NCBI GenBank assembly: GCA_009843525.1
Contig: VYDH01000033.1
Span: forward strand, 1-64,000
From: Acidimicrobiales bacterium
GTDB lineage: Bacteria; Actinomycetota; Acidimicrobiia; Acidimicrobiales; Poriferisodalaceae
Length of the DNA stretch: 64,000 nt
Direction: 5' to 3'
Below the pieces are notes generated by a model. It made no database searches and was not told the origin of the DNA. It saw only the letters and a program-made list of their open reading frames with translations. This document shows positions 26,738 through 37,631 of the stretch, in pieces. How positions within the stretch are numbered: position 1 is the first letter of the stretch; every line of letters begins with the position of its first letter. The position numbers and the translations under genes were made by a program.

Positions 26738-27946
26738 GTGCGTGTGGCGCTGGTTGCACCGGGGTTTCCGACGTCGCTGGACGATCACCACAAACCCTTC
26801 CTGCTCGATCACGCGCGAGCGCTGGCCGGTGCGGGTGCCGAAGTGACGGTGGTGTGCCCCGCTCACCCCGATGCGCCGCGCCGCCACGTGGTGGGCGGCA
26901 TCGAGGTGCACAGGGTGCGATTCGCCCCCCGACGGATCGAAGCACGGGTAGCGCTAGGCGAGAGCTACCGGGTGTTCTCCGGGCTGTCGGCGCTGTGGGT
27001 CGTCCCGATGATCGCGCAACTCGCCTTGGCCGCATCCCGCCACGCACGTCGCCGTTCGGGTGAAGGCACAGTGATACACGGCCACTGGTGGTTTCCCTGC
27101 GGACTCGTGGCCGTTGCTGCCGCTGCCCTTGCGGGACGGCGGACGGCCAGCGTGGTGCACATCCACGGCTCCGACGCCGCGGTCACCACCAATGCCATCC
27201 ACCGATGGCTGGCACGCCGAGTATTGCGCCGCGCAAGCGCCGTGGTGACCGTCTCCGAGGACCTGCAGGATTGGGCCTCGTTGCTCGTGCGACGATCCCG
27301 CGGCCCGCATCCCCCGCCGAGTGCCGAGCCGATTGGGCGCACCGGCGGGCCACTGCTGGCGGTCGCGTCGATGCCCGTGGGTGCCGACCGGCTCGGAACG
27401 CCAACGCCGGCACCCGCGGACGGTCCGGTGATCGGCATCGGACGCCTCATGGCCGAGAAGGGGTTCGACGTACTCATCGAAGCCGTGGCGCTCATGCCGC
27501 CAGCCGCACAACCCGAGCTGGTCATCGTCGGTGACGGCCCCGACCTGACGCTGCTCGAAGCGCTGGCACTCCGGCGCGGCGTCAGCGCGGAGTTCGCTGG
27601 CGCCGTGCCCCCCAACGAGATCGGCGAGTGGTACGGGCGGGCCCGTCTGGTGTGCGTGCCGAGCCGGCGGGAAGGCTTCGGCATGATCACTGCGGAGGCT
27701 CTCGCTGCAGGCCGACCCGTGGTCGCCACCGCCGTGGGCGCCGCACCCCACTTCATCACCGAAGGCGCCAACGGCTTCCTAGCACCCCCCGACAGCGCTG
27801 ACGCTCTGGCGGCGGTGCTCACCAAGGCGCTGCAAACAGAGCTCGCTGCCTCGGCCTCGACAACAGCCGTGACGCTGGCACCGTTCGGCGCCGAGGCCCA
27901 CGCTGCAGCCCTGATGGAGATCTACGGGCAGATCGTGCAGCCGTAA
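26738..27946 (+). CDS. GT4-family glycosyltransferase
   Basis: Glycosyltransferase of 402 aa starting at a GTG (VRVALVAPGFPT). It has the GT-B pattern: an N-terminal donor/acceptor half with HGHWWFPCG and VHIHGSDAAV, and a C-terminal nucleotide-sugar half with GIGRLMAEKGFDVLIEA, VIVGDGPDL and the EX7E-type region SRREGFGMITAEALAAG. The sugar donor is unknown. Its TAA stop directly abuts the TAG of the convergent sucD gene. Confidence 0.85.
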   Translation: MRVALVAPGFPTSLDDHHKPFLLDHARALAGAGAEVTVVCPAHPDAPRRHVVGGIEVHRVRFAPRRIEARVALGESYRVFSGLSALWVVPMIAQLALAASRHARRRSGEGTVIHGHWWFPCGLVAVAAAALAGRRTASVVHIHGSDAAVTTNAIHRWLARRVLRRASAVVTVSEDLQDWASLLVRRSRGPHPPPSAEPIGRTGGPLLAVASMPVGADRLGTPTPAPADGPVIGIGRLMAEKGFDVLIEAVALMPPAAQPELVIVGDGPDLTLLEALALRRGVSAEFAGAVPPNEIGEWYGRARLVCVPSRREGFGMITAEALAAGRPVVATAVGAAPHFITEGANGFLAPPDSADALAAVLTKALQTELAASASTTAVTLAPFGAEAHAAALMEIYGQIVQP

Positions 27947-28831
27947 CTACAGCTCGGCGACGATCTCCGCCATCAGCTCGCCAGCTTCGGTGGGGTTCAA
28001 ACCCACCCGCACGCCAGCATCGCGCAGCGCATCCATCTTGGCCGCAGCAGTGCCCTTGCCGCCCGAGACGATGGCGCCAGCGTGGCCCATCTTCTTGCCT
28101 GGAGGCGCGGTCACCCCGGCGATGTAGCTCGACACCGGCTTGGACATGTTGTCCTTGATGAACGCGGCGGCCTCTTCCTCGGCTGAACCGCCGATCTCGC
28201 CGATCATCATCACGGCCTTGGTGTCGGGATCGGCTTCGAACGCTTCGAGGCAATCGATGAATGAGGTGCCCGGCACGGGATCGCCGCCGATGCCCACGCA
28301 CGTCGTGACGCCGATGTCCTTCTGCTGCAGCTCGTACAGCGCCTGGTAGGTCAGCGTGCCCGAGCGGCTGACGATGCCCACCGGGCCGCCCGGCTTGGCG
28401 ATGTGGCCCGCGGTGATGCCGATGTTGCACTCCCCCGGCGTGATGATGCCCGGACAGTTCGGCCCCAGCAGCCGGACGTGCGGGTAGTCGCGCTTCAGCA
28501 TGTTGAAGAAGCGGGCCTCGTCGTGAGCCGGCACGCCCTCGGTGATGCAGGCCACGAATTCGATGCCCGCTTCGGCGGCGTCCATCACGGCGGCGAACAC
28601 TCCGGGCGCGGGGATGAAGATGCACGAGGCATTGGCACCTGTCGCGGCGACCGCTTCGGTGCAGTTGGCAAACACTGGCACGCCCTCGACGTCCGTGCCG
28701 GCCTTGCGCGGATTGGTGCCCGCCACCACGTTGGTGCCGTAATCGCGGTTCAGCATGCCGTAGTAGCGGCCCTGCGAGCCGGTGAGGCCCTGGTAGACGA
28801 CCTTGGTGTCCTTGTTGACGAAAATGCTCAT
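27947..28831 (-). CDS. sucD: Succinyl-CoA synthetase alpha subunit
   Basis: TCA-cycle enzyme subunit, 294 aa, carrying the CoA site and the phosphorylated histidine. Motifs seen: VYQGLTGSQG and CITEGVPAHDEA in the first half, LGPNCPGIITPGE, GEIGGSAEEEAA, and MGHAGAIVSGGKGTA with the active-site histidine. It follows sucC by 13 bases in one operon. Length and motifs are standard. Confidence 0.96.
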   Translation of the reverse strand: MSIFVNKDTKVVYQGLTGSQGRYYGMLNRDYGTNVVAGTNPRKAGTDVEGVPVFANCTEAVAATGANASCIFIPAPGVFAAVMDAAEAGIEFVACITEGVPAHDEARFFNMLKRDYPHVRLLGPNCPGIITPGECNIGITAGHIAKPGGPVGIVSRSGTLTYQALYELQQKDIGVTTCVGIGGDPVPGTSFIDCLEAFEADPDTKAVMMIGEIGGSAEEEAAAFIKDNMSKPVSSYIAGVTAPPGKKMGHAGAIVSGGKGTAAAKMDALRDAGVRVGLNPTEAGELMAEIVAEL

Positions 28832-28844
28832 CTGAGGCTCCCGT

Positions 28845-29993
28845 TCAGCTCGCAGCCGCGGCCATCGCGACGGCTCGACGGGCGGCGTCGAGCATGGTCG
28901 GTTCCATCACCAGCTTCTCGTTGAGGTGAGGGGCGAGGATCTCGCGGCCCTCCGCAGCGTTGGTGCCGTCGAGACGCAGCACGATCGGCGCCTCGATGTC
29001 GACCGCGTCGAGCGCCCCGATGATGCCGTTGGCCACCTCCTCGCCGCGGGTGATGCCGCCGAAGATGTTGATGAAGATGGCCCGCACATCGGGATCGTTG
29101 TTGATGACCTCCAGCGCATTGGCCATCACCTGAGCATTGGCGCCGCCGCCGATGTCCAAGAAGTTGGCCGGCTTGCCGCCCACCTGGTTCACCACGTCCA
29201 CCGTGCTCATGGCCAGCCCGGCACCGTTGGCGATCACGCCGACGCTGCCGGCGAGGCCCACGTATTGCAGGCCCTTGGCGTGGGCGGCCTCCTCGCGCTC
29301 GTCACGCGGCTGGGTTTCGTCGTACTGCGCGTAGTCCTCGTGGCGGAAGACGGCGTTGGCGTCGAGCGTGACCTTGGCGTCGAGCACGTGCACCCGGCCC
29401 TCGGGCGTCAGGATCAGCGGGTTGATCTCGACAAGATCGGCGTCGCCCTCGGTATAGGCCACGTACAGCTTGCGCAGGATCTCGACGGCCTGATCGGTGG
29501 CGGCCGGGTTGAGGTTCGCCCCCTCCACCCACGCCCGGGCGGCCCCTTCGGTGAGTCCCTCGGCGGGGTCCACCAGCACTTTGCTGATGGCATCGGGATT
29601 CTCGGCCGCAACGGTCTCGATCTCGACGCCGCCCTCGGCCGACAGCATCCCGAGATGCTTCTTGGCCGAGCGGTCCAGCGTGAAGCTGGCGTAGTACTCC
29701 TCGGAGATGTCCGAGGCCTTCTCGATCCAGAGCCGGCGCACGATGTGGCCGTTGATGTCGAGTCCGAGGATGTTGCCGGCGTGGGTCCGCACATCGTCGA
29801 CGGTGGCGGCGAACTTGACGCCTCCCGCCTTGCCGCGCCCGCCGGTGTGCACCTGCGCCTTCACCATCACCGGCGTGCCCAAACGCTCCGCGGCGGCCAC
29901 TGCTTCGTCGACGCTGAAGGCGACTTCGCCGTCGGATACCGGCATGCCGTAGCCCTTGAAGAACTGCTTGCCCTGATATTCGAAGAGATCCAC
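28845..29993 (-). CDS. sucC: ADP/GDP-forming succinyl-CoA synthetase beta subunit
   Basis: ATP-grasp subunit of succinyl-CoA synthetase, 382 aa from GTG at 29993 (DLFEYQGKQFF). Motifs are VMVKAQVHTGGRGKAGGVKFA, a nucleotide-binding stretch, LEINPL-like VEINPLILTPEG, and GLAMSTVDVVNQVGGKPANFLDIGGGA in segments typical of SucC. An in-frame ATG at 30005 is an alternative start; neither has an obvious Shine-Dalgarno sequence. The partner sucD lies 13 bases downstream. Confidence 0.95.
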   Translation of the reverse strand: MDLFEYQGKQFFKGYGMPVSDGEVAFSVDEAVAAAERLGTPVMVKAQVHTGGRGKAGGVKFAATVDDVRTHAGNILGLDINGHIVRRLWIEKASDISEEYYASFTLDRSAKKHLGMLSAEGGVEIETVAAENPDAISKVLVDPAEGLTEGAARAWVEGANLNPAATDQAVEILRKLYVAYTEGDADLVEINPLILTPEGRVHVLDAKVTLDANAVFRHEDYAQYDETQPRDEREEAAHAKGLQYVGLAGSVGVIANGAGLAMSTVDVVNQVGGKPANFLDIGGGANAQVMANALEVINNDPDVRAIFINIFGGITRGEEVANGIIGALDAVDIEAPIVLRLDGTNAAEGREILAPHLNEKLVMEPTMLDAARRAVAMAAAAS

Positions 29994-30056
29994 GGCGGGG
30001 AGCATAGGAGCGCAGCCCTGCCGCCCGCTGTGAAGGCTCTTGGGAGCCCCAGCCCT

Positions 30057-32405
30057 CTAGGAGCGAACGCGGCGGAGGTTGGCGAAGCTGGCGACGAGGG
30101 TCTTGTTGCCGATGTCGGCGAAGTGGACGGTGACCTCCCAGTCGTCGCCGTCAGGCCGTACGTCCTGCACGACGCCAGCGCCGAAGCGGTCATGCAGCAC
30201 GTCGTCGCCCACGCCGTAGCCGAGGTCGGCTGAGGGGGCGGGCCTGGGCTCGCCCAACCGGGCGGCAACCCGGCGGCGGGCCTCCTCCCGGCGCGATTCG
30301 CGGCCCTTTGCCGCGCTGTCGTCGTGGCGGGCGGGATCGCTGCGGGGCTGGCTCCGGGCGGCCATCTCCGACTCGTCGAGCTGGCTGTACTCGCTGGGCT
30401 CGCTGGCCCGGCGATTGGCGCCCCAGTCGCTGGTGACGGGTCGCCACGAGCTGCCGAGGCGCTGGGTGTCGTCGGAGCGGTCGTCCAGCAGGTCAGCGGG
30501 GATCTCGTCGATGAAACGGCTGGGCGGGTTGTAGCTGGTCTGGCCGTGCAGCATCCGGCTCCATGAGTGGGTCAGGTAGAGCTGCTTGCGGGCCCGGGTG
30601 ATGCCGACGTACGCCAGACGGCGCTCTTCCTCCAGCTCGTAGGGATCAGTCATCGAGCGGTGGTGCGGGAAGATGCCGTCTTCCATGCCGGTCACGAACA
30701 CGATGTCGAACTCGAGCCCCTTGGCGGAGTGCAGCGTCATCAGCGAGACCTGGGAGGCGTCGGTCATCTCGTCCACATCGCTGACCAGCGACACCTGCTC
30801 GAGGAACTCATCGCACGACTCGAACTCGGCAGCGGCGCCGGCGAGTTCTTCGAGGTGCTCCAGCCGCCCGTCGGATTCGACGGTGCCCTCGTCGTGCAGC
30901 GCCTGGATGTAACCCGATTCGTTCAGCGCCACTTCGAGCACAGCGGCGGGTCCCTCGTCGATGCGGGCCCGGGCACGGCTCATCAGCTCGCGGAACTGCA
31001 GCAGGCCGCCGCGGGCGGTGCCGCGCACGCCCAGCGATTCGACACGCTCGATCACATCGGCCAGCGATGTGTCGCCCCGCGCTGCCGCATCGTCCAGCTT
31101 GGCGACCGTGCGGTCGCCGATGCCGCGGGCGGGCAGATTCACGACCCGCTTGAGCGACACCTCGTCGGACGGGTTGACCGCAGCCCGCAAGTAGGCCAGT
31201 GCATCCTTGATCTCGCGCCGGTCATAGAAGCGGGTTCCGCCGATGATCTGGTACGGCACGTCGTTGGCGACAAGCTCTTCCTCGATCACGCGCGACTGGG
31301 CGTTGGACCGGTAGAAGACTGCAGCGTCGGACCAGTCCATCCGGCCATCGCCGTGCAGGCGGCGCAACTCCGCGCAGACGTAGTGCGCCTCGTCTTCCTC
31401 ATTGGTGCCGCGGTAGCGGATCGGCTTGGCACCGCCGGACTGATCGGTCCAGAGGTTCTTCGGCGGCCGTCCGAAGTTGTTGCGGATCACCGAGTTGGCG
31501 GCGTCGAGGATCGACTGGCTGGAGCGGTAGTTCTGATCGAGCACATAGGTCGAGGCATTGTCGAAGGTGGCGCCGAACTCCAGGATGTTGGTGATGTCGG
31601 CGCCCCGGAACGCGTAGATCGACTGGTCGGAGTCGCCTACGACGAAGACGTTCTGGGCGGGCCCGCTCAGCAGCCCGATCAGGCGCACCTGCGCCAGATT
31701 CGTGTCTTGGTACTCGTCGACCAAGATGTGCTCGAAGCGCTGCCGGTAATGCTCGGCCACCTCGTCATGAGCACTGAGCAATTCCACGCCCAGCATCAAC
31801 AGGTCATCGAAGTCCATGGCGCCGGCGCGCCGCAGCCGCTTCTGGTACTCGGAGTAGACGCGAGCCACTTCACGGTTGAACGGCCCGCCGCCGTCGGGCG
31901 ACTCGGCCCGCTCCGCAGCCTGCGGCGGCGTGGTGAGCTGGTTCTTCAGCGTCGAGATCGCCGCATGCACGGCGCGCTCGTTGAACCGCTTGGCATCGAG
32001 ATCGAGGTCTCGCACCACGTAGCGGGTGAGCCGCCGCGAGTCGGCCTGGTCGTAGATGCTGAACGTGCCCGGGTAGCCGAGCACATCGGCGTGACTGCGC
32101 AGGATGCGGGCGCAGGCACTGTGGAAGGTGGAGATCCACATCCGCTGCGCCACGGGACCGACGAGGCTGCCGATGCGCTCGCGCATCTCCCCCGCCGCCT
32201 TGTTGGTGAACGTGATGGCCAGCAGGCCGAACGGGCTGACCTGCCGGTGCGCCAGCAGGTGCGCGATGCGATGGCTGAGCACGCGCGTCTTGCCCGAGCC
32301 GGCCCCGGCCACCACCAGCGCCGGGCCATCGCCGTGCAGCACAGCGGCCCGCTGGCCCGCGTTCAGCGGCGCCAGGATCGGATCGCTGCTCAGATCGTCA
32401 TTCAC
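30057..32405 (-). CDS. pcrA: UvrD/PcrA-family superfamily 1 DNA helicase
   Basis: ATP-driven 3'-5' DNA helicase of 782 aa used in repair and replication. Motif I is AGAGSGKTRVLSHRIA near residue 33, motif II is VDEYQDTN near 230, motif III GDSDQSIYAFRGA, motif V-VI LMTLHSAKGLEF and VGITRARKQLYL. The C-terminal tail has a Tudor-like end GDDVLHDRFGAGVVQDV as in PcrA. The start is GTG. No partner genes; it stands between sucC and argJ in the same direction. Confidence 0.94.
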   Translation of the reverse strand: MNDDLSSDPILAPLNAGQRAAVLHGDGPALVVAGAGSGKTRVLSHRIAHLLAHRQVSPFGLLAITFTNKAAGEMRERIGSLVGPVAQRMWISTFHSACARILRSHADVLGYPGTFSIYDQADSRRLTRYVVRDLDLDAKRFNERAVHAAISTLKNQLTTPPQAAERAESPDGGGPFNREVARVYSEYQKRLRRAGAMDFDDLLMLGVELLSAHDEVAEHYRQRFEHILVDEYQDTNLAQVRLIGLLSGPAQNVFVVGDSDQSIYAFRGADITNILEFGATFDNASTYVLDQNYRSSQSILDAANSVIRNNFGRPPKNLWTDQSGGAKPIRYRGTNEEDEAHYVCAELRRLHGDGRMDWSDAAVFYRSNAQSRVIEEELVANDVPYQIIGGTRFYDRREIKDALAYLRAAVNPSDEVSLKRVVNLPARGIGDRTVAKLDDAAARGDTSLADVIERVESLGVRGTARGGLLQFRELMSRARARIDEGPAAVLEVALNESGYIQALHDEGTVESDGRLEHLEELAGAAAEFESCDEFLEQVSLVSDVDEMTDASQVSLMTLHSAKGLEFDIVFVTGMEDGIFPHHRSMTDPYELEEERRLAYVGITRARKQLYLTHSWSRMLHGQTSYNPPSRFIDEIPADLLDDRSDDTQRLGSSWRPVTSDWGANRRASEPSEYSQLDESEMAARSQPRSDPARHDDSAAKGRESRREEARRRVAARLGEPRPAPSADLGYGVGDDVLHDRFGAGVVQDVRPDGDDWEVTVHFADIGNKTLVASFANLRRVRS

Positions 32406-32428
32406 GGGCGGCCATGCGCGGGAGTCGG

Positions 32429-33637
32429 CTATGTCGTGTAGTCGGCGTTGATGCGGACGTACTGGTCGGTGAGGTCGCAGCCGTACACAGTGAACGAGCC
32501 GGCTGTGCCATCGGAACGAACGCCCAGGTCCACCGAGATCAGCACCTCGTCCGACGCCAGGTACGCCTCGAGCTCGGCAAGGGCTTCGGCCGTCGCGGGC
32601 GTGGGGTACACCTCTTGGTCGCCGAAGCGGATCCTGACGCGATCAGGATCGATGTCGGTCTCGTCGCTGCACTTGCCGATCGCCATCGCAACCCGGCCCC
32701 AGTTGGGATCGCGGCCATGCACGGCCGTCTTGACGAGCGGCGAGTTCACGATGACCTTGGCGACCCGCTTGGCTTGTGCGTCGTCACGGGCGCCATTCGC
32801 CGTCACCACGATCAGGGTCTCCGCTCCCTCGCCGTCGAACGCAAGCTGACGGGTCAGGTCCAGGCTGACTGCGCCGAGCGCGGTCTCCAATTCGGCCTCG
32901 TCGACCGGCCCGGCAGCGCCATTCGCCAGCATCACCACCATGTCGCTGGTGGATGTGTCGGTGTCGACACTGAGCGCGTTGAAGGTCACGTCGCAGACCC
33001 GGCGCAGCATGGCGTCGAGCCGGTCGGGAGCGATCTCGGCGTCGGTGGTGATAACCGAGATCATCGTGGCCATGTCGGGCTCGATCATCCCCGAGCCCTT
33101 CGCGATGCCCACCACCGTGGCGGCACCTGCTGAGGCGCTCGCCGTCTTGGGATGCGTGTCGGTGGTCATGATCGCCGTCGCGGCGGCAACGGCATCGTTG
33201 CTGTCGAGTGCTGGTCCGGGGCCTGCGATCAACCGGTCGAAGTACGTGTCGATCTTGCCTTCGGGGTAGGGCACGCCGATCAAGCCGGTGGAGCCGACCA
33301 ACACTTGGCCGGGCTCGCAACCCACCAGCTCGGCGACCCGATTCGCGAGGTTCGCTGCGTCTCGCTCACCCTGCGCGCCAGTTGCCACGTTGGAGTTCTT
33401 GGATATGACCACCACGGCCTGCACTCGCCCGTCGGCAATGTTGGCCTGACTGCGACGCACACTGGCCCCCGAGAACAGACTCTTGGTGAACACACCGGCT
33501 GCAGCCGCCACCCGATCAGCTGCCAGCACCATCACATCGTCGGTGCCGTCCTTTATGCCGATGTTGCCCACATGGCAGGCGAACCCCGCCGGCAGGTCCA
33601 CCGATGCAGCCGCATTCGCGGCCCCTGCTGAGTTCAT
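32429..33637 (-). CDS. argJ: Bifunctional ornithine acetyltransferase / N-acetylglutamate synthase
   Basis: Arginine biosynthesis enzyme of 402 aa that recycles the acetyl group. The self-cleavage region is AKGSGMIEPDMATMISVI, with the nucleophilic threonine in MATM near residue 195. Other motifs include STGLIGVPYP near the N-terminus and GRDPNWGRVAMAIG near the C-terminal half. The gene stands alone in the window; other arg genes are not present. Confidence 0.95.
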   Translation of the reverse strand: MNSAGAANAAASVDLPAGFACHVGNIGIKDGTDDVMVLAADRVAAAAGVFTKSLFSGASVRRSQANIADGRVQAVVVISKNSNVATGAQGERDAANLANRVAELVGCEPGQVLVGSTGLIGVPYPEGKIDTYFDRLIAGPGPALDSNDAVAAATAIMTTDTHPKTASASAGAATVVGIAKGSGMIEPDMATMISVITTDAEIAPDRLDAMLRRVCDVTFNALSVDTDTSTSDMVVMLANGAAGPVDEAELETALGAVSLDLTRQLAFDGEGAETLIVVTANGARDDAQAKRVAKVIVNSPLVKTAVHGRDPNWGRVAMAIGKCSDETDIDPDRVRIRFGDQEVYPTPATAEALAELEAYLASDEVLISVDLGVRSDGTAGSFTVYGCDLTDQYVRINADYTT

Positions 33638-33660
33638 GATCAGCCCTTGTCACACACTTT

Positions 33661-33677
33661 CCGCGGCCTGGCCGCGG
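33661..33677. terminator. 17-base GC palindrome between guaA and argJ
   Basis: CCGCGGCC and GGCCGCGG are perfectly complementary around a single T. It lies about 70 bases after the guaA stop and before argJ, on the minus strand. No uridine tract follows, so it is at best a weak or factor-dependent terminator, or simply a stable hairpin in the leader of argJ. Confidence 0.35.
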
Positions 33678-33719
33678 CTGTGGGGCCAAGGTAGTTGCGG
33701 CTGTGCTGTGAACCTCCGC

Positions 33720-33761
33720 CTATTTCCATGGGTCTATTCCCATTCGGCTATTCCCATTCGA
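33720..33761. repeat. 14-bp tandem repeat, three copies, at the guaA stop
   Basis: Units start at 33720, 33734 and 33748; the last two are identical over 13 bases (CTATTCCCATTCG) and the first is diverged. On the minus strand each reads as a short CGAATGGGAATAG end, so the last residues and TAG stop of guaA are repeated downstream. It looks like slippage duplication. Confidence 0.7.
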
Positions 33762-35325
33762 TGGTGCCGGGGGGCTTGGAGGTGATGTCGTAGACGACCC
33801 GGTTGACGCCGGGCACTTCGTTGACGATCCGTGACGAGATCAACTCGAGCAGGTCGTGGGGCAGGCGGGCCCAGTCGGCAGTCATCGCATCCTCGCTGGT
33901 GACGGCGCGCACGATGATCGGGCGGGCGTAGGTGCGCTCGTCGCCCATCACGCCGACGCTGCGGATGTCTGCCAGCACTGCGAATCCCTGCCAGACCTCG
34001 CCGTCGAGGCCGGCCTTCGTGATCTCGTCGCGCACGATGACATCGGCCGCTCGCACCGTCTCGACGGCTTCGGGCGTGACCTCGCCCACGATCCGGACAC
34101 CCAGGCCCGGCCCGGGGAACGGCTGGCGCTGCACGATCTCGGCTGGCAGGCCCAGCTCGGTGCCGACGGCCCGCACCTCGTCCTTGAACAGATTCCGCAG
34201 CGGTTCCACCAGTTCGAAGGTCATGTCTTCTGGCAGCCCGCCCACGTTGTGGTGGCTCTTGATCTTCGCTGCGGTGGGCGAGCCCGATTCGATCACGTCG
34301 GGGTACAGCGTGCCCTGCACCAGGAAGCGGGCGTCGGTGATGCCGCCGGCAGCGCGCTCGAAGATGCGCACGAACTTCTCGCCGATGATCTTGCGCTTGT
34401 CCTCGGGGTCGGTCACCCCGGCCAGTGCCTCGAAGAACTCGTCGGCAGCCCGTTCATGGATCAGCTCGATGCCCTGCGTGCGCCGGAACGTGTCGGTGAC
34501 CTGCTCGCCCTCGCCGGCACGCATGAGCCCCGTGTCCACGAACACGCAGGTGAGCTGGCTGCCGATCGCTCGCTGTGTCAGCGCGGCGGCCACGGCGCTG
34601 TCCACCCCGCCCGAGAGTCCGCAGATGGCACGTGCGCTGCCCACCTGCGCCCGGATGGCCTCGACGCTCTCGGTGATGACGTTGGCCATCGTCCACTCGG
34701 AGTTGATCCCGCAGATGCCGTGGAGGAACCGCTCGAGCTGTGCTTGGCCGCTCGGCGTGTGCGCGACTTCGGGGTGGTGCTGCACCCCGTAGAAGCGGCG
34801 CTGCGGGTCTTCGATGACAGCAGCAGGACTGTCGGCAGTGGACGCTGTGACGGCGAATCCGTCGGGCGGCTCGACCACAGCGTCGAAGTGCGACATCCAC
34901 ACGGGCTCGGTGGAGCCGACGCCGATGCCGGGTTCGCCGAGCAGTTCGGAGGGCACTCCGGCGTGCGTCATCGTGGTGCGCCCGTACTCGCCGCGGCCGC
35001 TGCGACCCACTTGCCCGCCCAGGTCGCGAGACAGCAGTTGGTGCCCGTAGCAGATGCCCAGGATCGGCACGCCGAGCTCGTATACGCCGGGGTCGATGCC
35101 CGGGGCACCGTCAACGTGCACCGATGCCGGGCCGCCGCTGAAGATGATCGCTGCGGGCGAGCGCTCAACCAGCTCGGCCGCGGTGGCCGTGTGGGGAACG
35201 ATCTCGGAATAGACCTGCGCCTCACGCACCCGCCGGGCGATCAGCTGCGCGTACTGCGCGCCGAAGTCCACCACCAAGACCGTTGGATGGGCGACTGTGC
35301 CGGCCGCCGGAGAGTGAGTGGACAT
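33748..35325 (-). CDS. guaA: GMP synthase (glutamine-hydrolysing)
   Basis: Purine biosynthesis enzyme converting XMP to GMP, 525 aa. The class I amidotransferase domain has the nucleophile Cys92 in [11 protein letters not shown] and the histidine/glutamate pair near HHPEVAHT. The ATP pyrophosphatase domain has [12 protein letters not shown] near residue 220, and the dimerisation domain ends in TIEWE. The ATG at 35325 (MSTHSPAAG) starts the conserved region. A strong terminator for the upstream groEL transcript lies about 97 bases before it, so guaA should have its own promoter. Confidence 0.96.
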   Translation of the reverse strand: MSTHSPAAGTVAHPTVLVVDFGAQYAQLIARRVREAQVYSEIVPHTATAAELVERSPAAIIFSGGPASVHVDGAPGIDPGVYELGVPILGICYGHQLLSRDLGGQVGRSGRGEYGRTTMTHAGVPSELLGEPGIGVGSTEPVWMSHFDAVVEPPDGFAVTASTADSPAAVIEDPQRRFYGVQHHPEVAHTPSGQAQLERFLHGICGINSEWTMANVITESVEAIRAQVGSARAICGLSGGVDSAVAAALTQRAIGSQLTCVFVDTGLMRAGEGEQVTDTFRRTQGIELIHERAADEFFEALAGVTDPEDKRKIIGEKFVRIFERAAGGITDARFLVQGTLYPDVIESGSPTAAKIKSHHNVGGLPEDMTFELVEPLRNLFKDEVRAVGTELGLPAEIVQRQPFPGPGLGVRIVGEVTPEAVETVRAADVIVRDEITKAGLDGEVWQGFAVLADIRSVGVMGDERTYARPIIVRAVTSEDAMTADWARLPHDLLELISSRIVNEVPGVNRVVYDITSKPPGTIEWE

Positions 35326-35421
35326 AGGCCGCAGCTGCGCCGAGTTGGGGAAAACAACGAGGCTACCGCTGGGCTTCGGAGGCATTGCGGGATTCGGCAG
35401 CCGGGTACCGCCCGAGAACGA

Positions 35422-35451
35422 CACAGGACCGGCGCGAACGCCGGCCCTGTG
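35422..35451 (-). terminator. Intrinsic-type terminator after groEL with UUCG loop
   Basis: On the minus strand a 13-bp stem closes a UUCG tetraloop (arms at 35439-35451 and 35422-35434, one G-U pair). It starts about 28 bases after the groEL stop and ends about 97 bases before guaA. Only a weak U-rich tail follows, but the stem is very stable. Confidence 0.75.
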
Positions 35452-35478
35452 CCTGTTTGGGAGGGAGTGGAGCGGGAG

Positions 35479-37453
<1,975 letters not shown>

Positions 37454-37519
37454 GGTCGGAAGTGCCTCCTGTGGCGCTGTGCCCTGTCTGGGGCGTGTCA
37501 TGGAACTGCCCGGCGGCAC

Positions 37520-37546
37520 TTAGCACTCTCACCGGGCGAGTGCTAA
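37520..37546 (-). promoter_or_regulatory. CIRCE element (HrcA operator) before groESL
   Basis: TTAGCACTC, nine bases, then GAGTGCTAA: an exact match to the consensus inverted repeat. It overlaps the last base of the predicted -10 hexamer and lies upstream of groES. HrcA binding here represses the chaperonin operon until heat or unfolded proteins titrate GroEL (known mechanism). hrcA itself is not in the window. Confidence 0.95.
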
Positions 37547-37574
37547 CGATACGAGCACACGTAAGCGGCCACAA
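37546..37574 (-). promoter_or_regulatory. Predicted groESL promoter
   Basis: On the minus strand TTGTGG (37569-37574) and TATCGT (37546-37551) are 17 bases apart, a good vegetative-sigma spacing. The -10 abuts the CIRCE element, so HrcA binding would block initiation. Confidence 0.55.
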
Positions 37575-37631
37575 CCTCGCGCCACCCCGATCCGAGCTCG
37601 CTTTCTGGGCTTCCAACGAGCCAGCCGCGGC

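Noticed and set aside
30567..32441. 624-codon open frame on the plus strand over pcrA
   Set aside because: It is antisense to a helicase with all motifs and has a biased composition typical of shadow frames.
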